Shown here: positions 57,210-64,000 of the stretch, one piece after another | How the letters are laid out: every line of letters begins with the position of its first letter | How positions within the stretch are numbered: the stretch's first letter is position 1 | From: Daucus carota subsp. sativus | Taxonomy: Eukaryota > Streptophyta > Magnoliopsida > Apiales > Apiaceae | NCBI RefSeq assembly: GCF_001625215.2 | Contig: NC_030389.2 | Span: forward strand, 1,834,930 to 1,898,929 | Length of the DNA stretch: 64,000 nt | Direction of reading: 5' to 3' | Notes under the pieces: model-generated | What the model was told of the DNA's origin: nothing | The model's database searches: none | The model's input: the letters and a program-made list of their open reading frames with translations, nothing else | Position numbers and translations under genes: made by a program

Positions 57210-59724
57210 GCTGGTATTGTATCATGACTTTTAATGACAAATTTTGGGAGGATCACTTTAATGGATTTTATAGACTTTTAATGACTCTCTTTGACTTCTT
57301 AAGATTTCAAAAACAATTCATGACTCCCGAGACAATGACTTTTAAAAACTTTAACAGACTTTTTTTTACAAATTCATGACTTTGAAATACTTTAATAGAC
57401 TTTTATTAAAATCATAAATAGCCTATCTGAAATCCTATAGACCTTTTGCTATACCCTCTCGATCTTTTGCTATACCCAAGTTGGGTGTATGTTCACAAAT
57501 CTAGCCACTACAAAGTCAAGTGGGTGTATGTTCACAAATCTGGCGACTACAAAGTCGAGTACAAGGTATTATTGTTGTATTATATATACTATAATACTGT
57601 TTATTGAATCATATTTATAAACATAATGTTAATTGTGATCTTGTATCATATTATCTTTAACAAAGGCAAAAAAAATCCAAACTATGCAAAACATTACCCA
57701 GGCATTTACTCTTCTTTGTATCATTACTGTGCGGAAGGTAATATTATAAATCAACGCTTGCTAATGAAGCAACAAGTGGTCAAGTACAGGTGAATTACGG
57801 GTTAATGCTATATTTCATCACCGTACTCGATCAAAACTTTCAGTTAGCCTACCGAGTGAAAAAAGCTTTCAGTCAACTAATTGTACCCTTTAAAACTTGC
57901 AGAAAGGTCATTCCGTTAGTCTCCGTTAAAAACTTTACGTGTTAATCTTCTATTTCATCACTAATTTCGATCAAAATTTTCAATCTACCTACTGAGTAGA
58001 GGACAGTTTACAAGTAATCAGGCTCCTGATCCTTCACCATTTCCTTTCTTCCCTCCCCAGCAGAAGAAGTAAAATGCATAGGTATAAAGCATAATGTTTG
58101 GCAAAAAACCATCTGCCAACATTCTATCAAGGTAATGAGGAGCATTATGAATCATATTTTTCTTAATGAACCCACTTGTAAGAGCATAGTAGACCTGGCA
58201 ACTGGGCTTAAAAAACCGTACTCCGCCATATTATCACAGATTTCATATACACTCTCATCTTCATTTCTTCCATTGAACACACAGACCACAACACACAGTA
58301 ATCCCGGTCCCAATATTTACTCGGATTTTGATCCGATTTTGAATGCAAAGACAATGTCACCGAGGTTTGCATGAGATCTTGGCAATGACAAAAACAAGAT
58401 AACATTCCGAGACAACTATTTTTTTTTTAGCTTGGTGAAGGATATGATATCTGATAAAACCCACCTTTGATCATCCATGTTTTATTGTTTTAAGTATTGG
58501 ATCATATGATTTATATGTTATTTTGTATTCTTCAGAAAAGTTGAATAATAGGATTTTGATTATTAAAGTTTTGATGAGTGGATGGAGGTTAGAACGTGCT
58601 AAGGAAGTTTGGCATTGATTTGTTAGATTTGTACTTATACAAGGAAGGGAGCCCCGCTACTGGGAATTGGTGGCAAACATAGGTGGGTGGTAGTATGTAC
58701 AAGGAGAGTGGCAGTGAAGGCGAGGGAAGGTGAGATAAAAAGAGAGAGAGGTTAGAATGAGGGAGGAAGGAAGAGAGAAGGCTAGGCAGAGATGGAGAGA
58801 CGGAGAGGGATCAAGGCTGAGTGAAGAGAGGGAGAAAGATAGAGTGCACAGGGAGCACAACCATACACACAAATATATTTATATATATAAAAACACAAAC
58901 AAATGCAAAAACATGTCATTCCGTTAATTTTAACATCATCCGTTAAAGTCAAAGGTATGGTTAACGGCGTTGAAATGTTTTTTATACTTAATCTTGTGAT
59001 TGAAAGTTTTTAGATGTTTTATTATTCAATTGAAATTTTTTTTGACTCGGTTGGCCAACTGAAAGTTTTGGCCCAGTAGAGTGACGAAACAGAGCATTAA
59101 CCCGGTGAATTACTCGTATCCTTTGTGGCTTGTAAAAGCACATGTTGCACTTGTCACTCGTCATAAACCTTATGCATTCTTTTTCATCTTCTAGGTGTGG
59201 AGAGCTAGATTACTGATGTAGCAGTCCTCTGCAATGAAATATCCTTCAATATCCGGGCACTAATACTACCACTATTGATGGCAATACAGCAAACACAATG
59301 ATAATAAAGAATCATAATAGAGAAGAAAAGGAATATTTTTCACAGAGGATGAATTGGAGAGACTTTTCGCAGAGGATGAACCCTAGGTTGGAGCGACCGG
59401 TTAATTGAGTGAAGATAAAGTCATGTCAAATCTATTCAAGAATGGCCTGACAATTTTCTGAAAAAATATATGCAATTTTCCATAGAAAGTCATTAAAAGT
59501 CTATCAATTATATTTTTCCACCAAAGTCATTGATATATTGAATAACAACTGACTTTTAATAACTCTTTAGAAGTTGTAATTCAATACCTCAAACTTTGAA
59601 AGATTTTTTAAAAATCCTGATACAATACCTCTTTACTTTTAAAGAGTATTTAAAAGTTGTAATTGAATACACCTAGATTTTAAAAGTCAATAAAAGTCAT
59701 TAAAAATCATGATACAATACCAGC
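57210..59724. mobile_element. Inverted-repeat element of about 2.5 kb
   Basis: Left end GCTGGTATTGTATCATGACT and right end AATCATGATACAATACCAGC are inverted. The similarity continues inward for roughly 200 bp on both sides (TTTAATGAC, AAAAGTC, TTTTAAAA words), which gives a fold-back structure. It contains the complete Mutator-like element at 57799-59103. Termini are clear; the target duplication is not. Confidence 0.65.
57799..59103. mobile_element. Mutator-like element, 1,305 bp, 10-bp target duplication
   Basis: It begins GGGTTAATGCTATATTTCAT and ends with the inverse CGAAACAGAGCATTAACCC; similarity continues inward (CAAAACTTTCAGTT(A/G)GCC(T/A)ACCGAGT). The flanks are perfect 10-bp direct repeats GGTGAATTAC (57789-57798 and 59104-59113). 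There is no transposase. The interior (about 58020-58880) is unlike the ends and could be captured host sequence: it has a CT/GA-rich stretch and a phrase near 58250-58380 with coding-like composition, but no recognisable protein. Confidence 0.88.
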
Positions 59725-60000
59725 CCCTAAATATATTATTTTTGTTATGTCAACCCATTATTTAGCCAAGGGAGTTTTCTGTGTACTTTGAAAAAAAAAA
59801 TTAGAGGTGATCGCGGTGCGGTTTTTCCCTATAACCGCAAATCAAACCACATATGCGATTTGGTTGAAAATTCAAACCACAACCGCACCGCATTAGGATA
59901 AAAACCGCGCCACACCACAAAAATGCGGTGCGGTGTGGTGCGGTTTATGCAGTTTGCACATTTATGAATATATATTTTTAGTTGAAATTATAAATATATA
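59725..60000. repeat. GCGGT-rich repeat fragment
   Basis: At 59815-59955 the words GCGGTGCGGTTTTT, AACCGCAAATC and GCGGTGTGGTGCGGTTT occur. This is a relative of the block at 3931-4400. Confidence 0.5.
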
Positions 60001-60013
60001 TATATATATATAG

Positions 60014-60691
60014 AGTTTTACTTCAATAGAAACCTCCTTATTCTAGAAACTAGAAATTATCACTAAATTTCTAAGAGAACATCACTGAATTCTCAAACAA
60101 CCCCATTTTCTTCTTCTTCTTCTCCAACCCACCAACCCTCCACCCCACTTCCAGCAGCTTCACCCCGCCACCCCCCGCCAAGTCTCTGCTGCTCTCTCCA
60201 CCACCATGCCGCCCGACCCTCCATAGCCACCACCTCCATGTCGGCCTCCATTATTTATATCACTACCAAATCCAACCCCCCTCGGGCCTCCACCGCCCCT
60301 TCCATTCCACCCCCACCTCCATCTCCACCTGCACCTTCGTCCTCACCTCCACCTCGGTCTTCCTCACCTACAGTTCCGTATATCTAGCTTAATGCCGATT
60401 TAAATTCCAGATCTTTGCCAAAAATCTGCCGGACAAAGCTAAAGGCTCCTTCCATGTCCACCACCTCCATCTCCACCTTCACCTCTATTATCTCCACCAC
60501 TGTAACCACCACATGAATCGGCAACCAGAACAGATCCAGAAATTCTGGGCAGTTTCCGCAAGCTTTCACTAATTCGTGCAACACATATCACTAAATGCTA
60601 AAGAGAATATCACTAAATTGTATTGAGGATATCACTAACTTGTATTGGTTTCTAGTTTTTATTTTAAGAGTGGTTTCTATTTGATCATGAG
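60014..60691. mobile_element. Inverted-repeat element inside an AT microsatellite
   Basis: Left end AGTTTTACTTCAATAGAAACC and right end GGTTTCTATTTGATCATGAG are inverted, continued by CTAGAAACTAGAAA / TTTCTAGTTTTTA. Repeated ATCACTAAAT words lie near both ends. The interior (60105-60560) is C-rich with CCACC and CTCCACC repeats, unlike anything nearby, so it may be a captured proline-rich gene piece. TA repeats flank both sides. Confidence 0.6.
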
Positions 60692-61302
<611 letters not shown>

Positions 61303-61552
61303 TACTCCTTCTGTCCTTATTTATTTAATATTTTTTTTACAGTGCGCGACACTCGTTTTAAGGCGCATATAAAACCTAGTTTCATAATTTATTTTCAAAA
61401 TTTTTCTTTTTTGTATAAAAATTCAAACATTAAATTTATATTCAAAAAAAAAAGTTCAAAATAATTTATTAAGCTATATTTTATGAGAGCATTATAATGC
61501 GTGCCGAACCTTCGTCCCCCAATATAAACAATTGAGAAGGATGGATGGAGTA
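61303..61552. mobile_element. MITE, CTCCCTCCGT-end family
   Basis: Left end TACTCCTTCTGTCCTTATTT, right end AAGGATGGATGGAGTA. Sibling of the element at 42857 and therefore the reference for its missing right end. Confidence 0.75.
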
Positions 61553-61587
61553 ATGTTTTTTTTTCCTTTTTGTAGATTTTCTATAAC

Positions 61588-61803
61588 ATACTACCCCCTC
61601 TATTCTAACCGTTTCATTTTTGGGTGTTCCATCCAATTATTTACATTTCAAAACTCACCAAAACACTCAATGGGTCCAACCAGTTCTCCAATTTTTTTCT
61701 CTTTTCACACTATTTTTACTTTACTATCTCCACTTTATACATTAAAAATCATGAATCCCACCATTTCACCCATTTTTATTGTTCATTTCCATTACTTTAT
61801 ATA
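61588..61803. mobile_element. MITE, right end missing
   Basis: Left end TACCCCCTCTATTCTAACCG, and an interior like the element at 32322 (GGGTCCAACCAGTTC, ATCCCACCATTTCACC). It is cut off near 61803 by the start of a hAT-like element. Confidence 0.6.
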
Positions 61804-63626
61804 GGGATCGTTTGGATAAGCTTCAAAAAAGTGGGTTTTTTGCTCAAAATAAAAATTTGGAGTAGAAGTGAGAAGCAAGTGAAGACTTATAAGTGAAAAA
61901 AGTAGGAGTTTTGAAACAAAAGTTAGCATTTTTTCTACTTCTTATAAGTACATCTTACTTTTTCACATAAATGTGTTAAGAAAAGCAGAAGTCAGTTCCG
62001 AAAAACAGAAGCACTTAATTTATCTGGCCAACAGGCACATGTTTTTCTAAACCTCATGCCCTGCCCAAACATATGTAATGGCGGGGAGGGGAGGAGTGAC
62101 ATTTTAGAATTAGAAGTACTACTGTATTAGAAGTTTAAGGGATAAGTTCTATGTAGACCACGTTTTTATCGGAGACTTGGGGATCACCTATGTACTGCAA
62201 TTAAAATACTCTATAAAAACATTGCAAAATGTATTATTTTTCGAATCATGTTCTACAAAGATCTTATTTTATTGATAATCTTGCAAATTTTATATATTTG
62301 GCAAATAAAACATTAAAAAACATATTATTTTACAAAATCATGTTTAGTGTGCAGAACATTTGTTTATCTTGCAGAAGATACATGTTCTGCTTGTTTACCA
62401 TAAATAATTTTCAACATATTTAATGAAATAATGATATTTATCGAATGTACTTCGCAAAGCAATAAATTTGGTAGTGTTTTAATTGCAGAATATAAGTGGT
62501 CTCCGATGAAAACATGATCCGTAGAACTTTTCCCATTAAAATTATTTGAGAACAAAACATGCTTTATAGAAACAATTTGGCCCAACACTCTTACCAACAT
62601 ACATAAAATACTAGACCAACAACATAAACAGCAAGCAGCCCATGGATGGATAAATGGATAATAGTGAAAATACTAAGAAGATAGTACTTGGATGTTACAC
62701 TCCAGCCCAAACATCTAACTTTCCAGGAATTGTTTGGTTGCCTTTCTAGGAAGTTGAAATTCCCGGCAAGTAACATTTGACGAAGGGGTTTTATAAATCA
62801 CGAGAAGTTACTCACTTTTCTTGTAACTTGCATTTCATATAGGAAGTTAAAATCTATTTACCAGTCAAACACAAATTTTAAATACTCATTTATTACAATT
62901 TTTAAAGTAATTTCAACTTAGGAATCAACTTCCCAATTAACCAAACAAGCACTAAATACCAGTGAGTCAACAGACGAGAAGAACGTTGGGCCTTCGGAAC
63001 ATTTGGGCTTCACATGAAACCCCCCAAAAAATAGAAAAAAATAAAAGAAACGGATTAAAATTTTAAAGGCTAACCAATTCTACCAAGCAACAAGCAAGTA
63101 AGATTAAGCAAGTAAGATTTTCCCCTGAGGTGTACTTAGCCTAGACTGAACGCATATTATTATGTTGCAGATAAATTGAAAAGGAATAGAGATGGTATCT
63201 GTTTGATTTTTGGTCCCGAAAACAAGTAGCCAAACCGAAATGCACAGACTAAAAAGGTCTTAAAACAAGTAGCTGATCCGAAATGTGCACAGTGCACTAT
63301 TGAACCGTTTCTGGGGAGTAAATCTGGGTTGGAAAGACATACGCAAGAGGGTGAGATGAATGAAATAGACATTATCTCGTACTCCTGGGAGTAGAGAACA
63401 AGAGATTCCAAGGTAGCTAAAATAGTTTGAAACTTGTGTGTATCTTTTATTAAGTTACCAGTCCTATCCCGCTGCTTAATAAAAAATCAATAAGGGACCG
63501 CATATATAGCAGTACATATATAACTAAAAACCACAGTTAAAAAACCATTCTAGGCACCCATGTACAAACAAAAGACTCCGGAGACTTCATCACAGAAAAG
63601 AAAGAAGAAACTGATCCTATAGAGAA
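61803..63626. other. Intergenic with two hAT-like fragments
   Basis: No gene. At about 61803-62035 AGGGATCGTTTGGATAAGCT begins an element with AGAAGT / ACTTCT pairs, like 37617. At 62735-62952 TTGTTTGGTTGCC and AACCAAACAAGCACTAAATA are inverted, like 33224. The DNA between 62120 and 62560 is AT-rich. Confidence 0.4.
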
Positions 63627-63788
63627 TCAATACTTTTTAGGAGCTGCATTCTTTTCCATGGCAGCTGCAGGTGACCAAAGATCAGCGCCATTACTGTCTG
63701 CCACGTGCAAGGTTGACTCCACGGGAACCAAACATAAACCCTTGCTCCTTAAATCCTTAGGCTCGTTTCCCCCAAGATTAACACCATC
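63627..63788 (-). CDS. Last exon of a probable bHLH transcription factor
   Basis: A 54-codon terminal exon on the minus strand: acceptor TTTTGACAG, then an open frame to TGA at 63629-63627. It encodes [20 protein letters not shown] followed by [12 protein letters not shown]. The segment DLRS(R/K)GLCLVPV plus a late NGADxWSP block is the usual C-terminus of the plant bHLH68/110/112/123 group of nuclear DNA-binding regulators. The bHLH domain itself lies outside the window to the right. A possible preceding exon end (CATCTGCAAGAGCCTGTGCAG|GT, about 63928-63948) is in a fitting phase but not confirmed. Upstream exons are not visible. Confidence 0.65.
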   Translation of the reverse strand, partial: DGVNLGGNEPKDLRSKGLCLVPVESTLHVADSNGADLWSPAAAMEKNAAPKKY

Positions 63789-64000
63789 CTGTCAAAATTA
63801 CAAAGGGGTGGTCAATTGAAAATCGTGCTACTGCATAAGAACATTTACTAGCGTTATGTAAATTTACGGGGGCACATTAATTTCAACAGGTATCATTTAT
63901 ACTTTTCAATACATTCATTACTACCTGCACAGGCTCTTGCAGATGTATAAAAACATGTCTCATTTTTTAAGTCTACTGAAGCTTGTCTTAAACATGAAAA

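Overview
The window is nuclear DNA of a flowering plant, almost certainly a eudicot. Multi-exon genes with GT-AG introns, intronless family-1 glycosyltransferases, a plant REV1 gene, a plant secreted-peptide precursor, a Copia LTR retrotransposon, Helitrons, many MITEs and an inserted plastid fragment all point that way. The species cannot be fixed from sequence alone.

Left half (about 0.7-36.5 kb): five intact intronless UDP-glycosyltransferases of UGT84A type. Four are on the plus strand (794-2215, 18300-19769, 27858-29273, 30762-32183) and one on the minus strand (35026-36492). UGT84A enzymes transfer glucose from UDP-glucose to the carboxyl group of hydroxycinnamic or hydroxybenzoic acids, giving 1-O-acylglucose esters. 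The copies share long blocks in different combinations, as expected from gene conversion or unequal crossing-over in a tandem array. Three of them also share a promoter block ending in CTAGCTAGCTAC. Between copies 1 and 2 lies a complete Copia retrotransposon (10203-18089; 1,201-bp LTRs that look identical; 5-bp duplication TAGTA). It landed inside an older MITE and now sits 210 bp upstream of the second UGT start codon, in the same orientation. A 10-bp word, CAGCAAGCTG, recurs through its LTRs, gag and pol in all three reading frames.

Middle (36.5-45.8 kb): a small secreted-peptide gene of the PIP/PIPL type on the minus strand (38128-38334); a three-exon minus-strand gene of unknown identity (40468-42295); MITE-inside-MITE blocks; a GA microsatellite that seems to have grown from a MITE end; and a plastid rpoC2 fragment (about 44930-45220) carrying a 20-C run.

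Right half (45.8-64 kb): the translesion polymerase REV1 on the minus strand (22 exons resolved, 45825-56596, about 1,126 codons). It is followed by transposon-rich DNA: a 1,305-bp Mutator-like element with a 10-bp target duplication nested in a larger inverted-repeat element, and an AT microsatellite split by another inverted-repeat element. At the right edge is the last coding exon of a probable bHLH transcription factor on the minus strand (63627-63788).

The UGTs form the only functional cluster; the other genes look like unrelated neighbours. Most non-genic sequence is small DNA transposons, above all a family of roughly 170-340-bp elements with CTCCCTCCGT-type ends.
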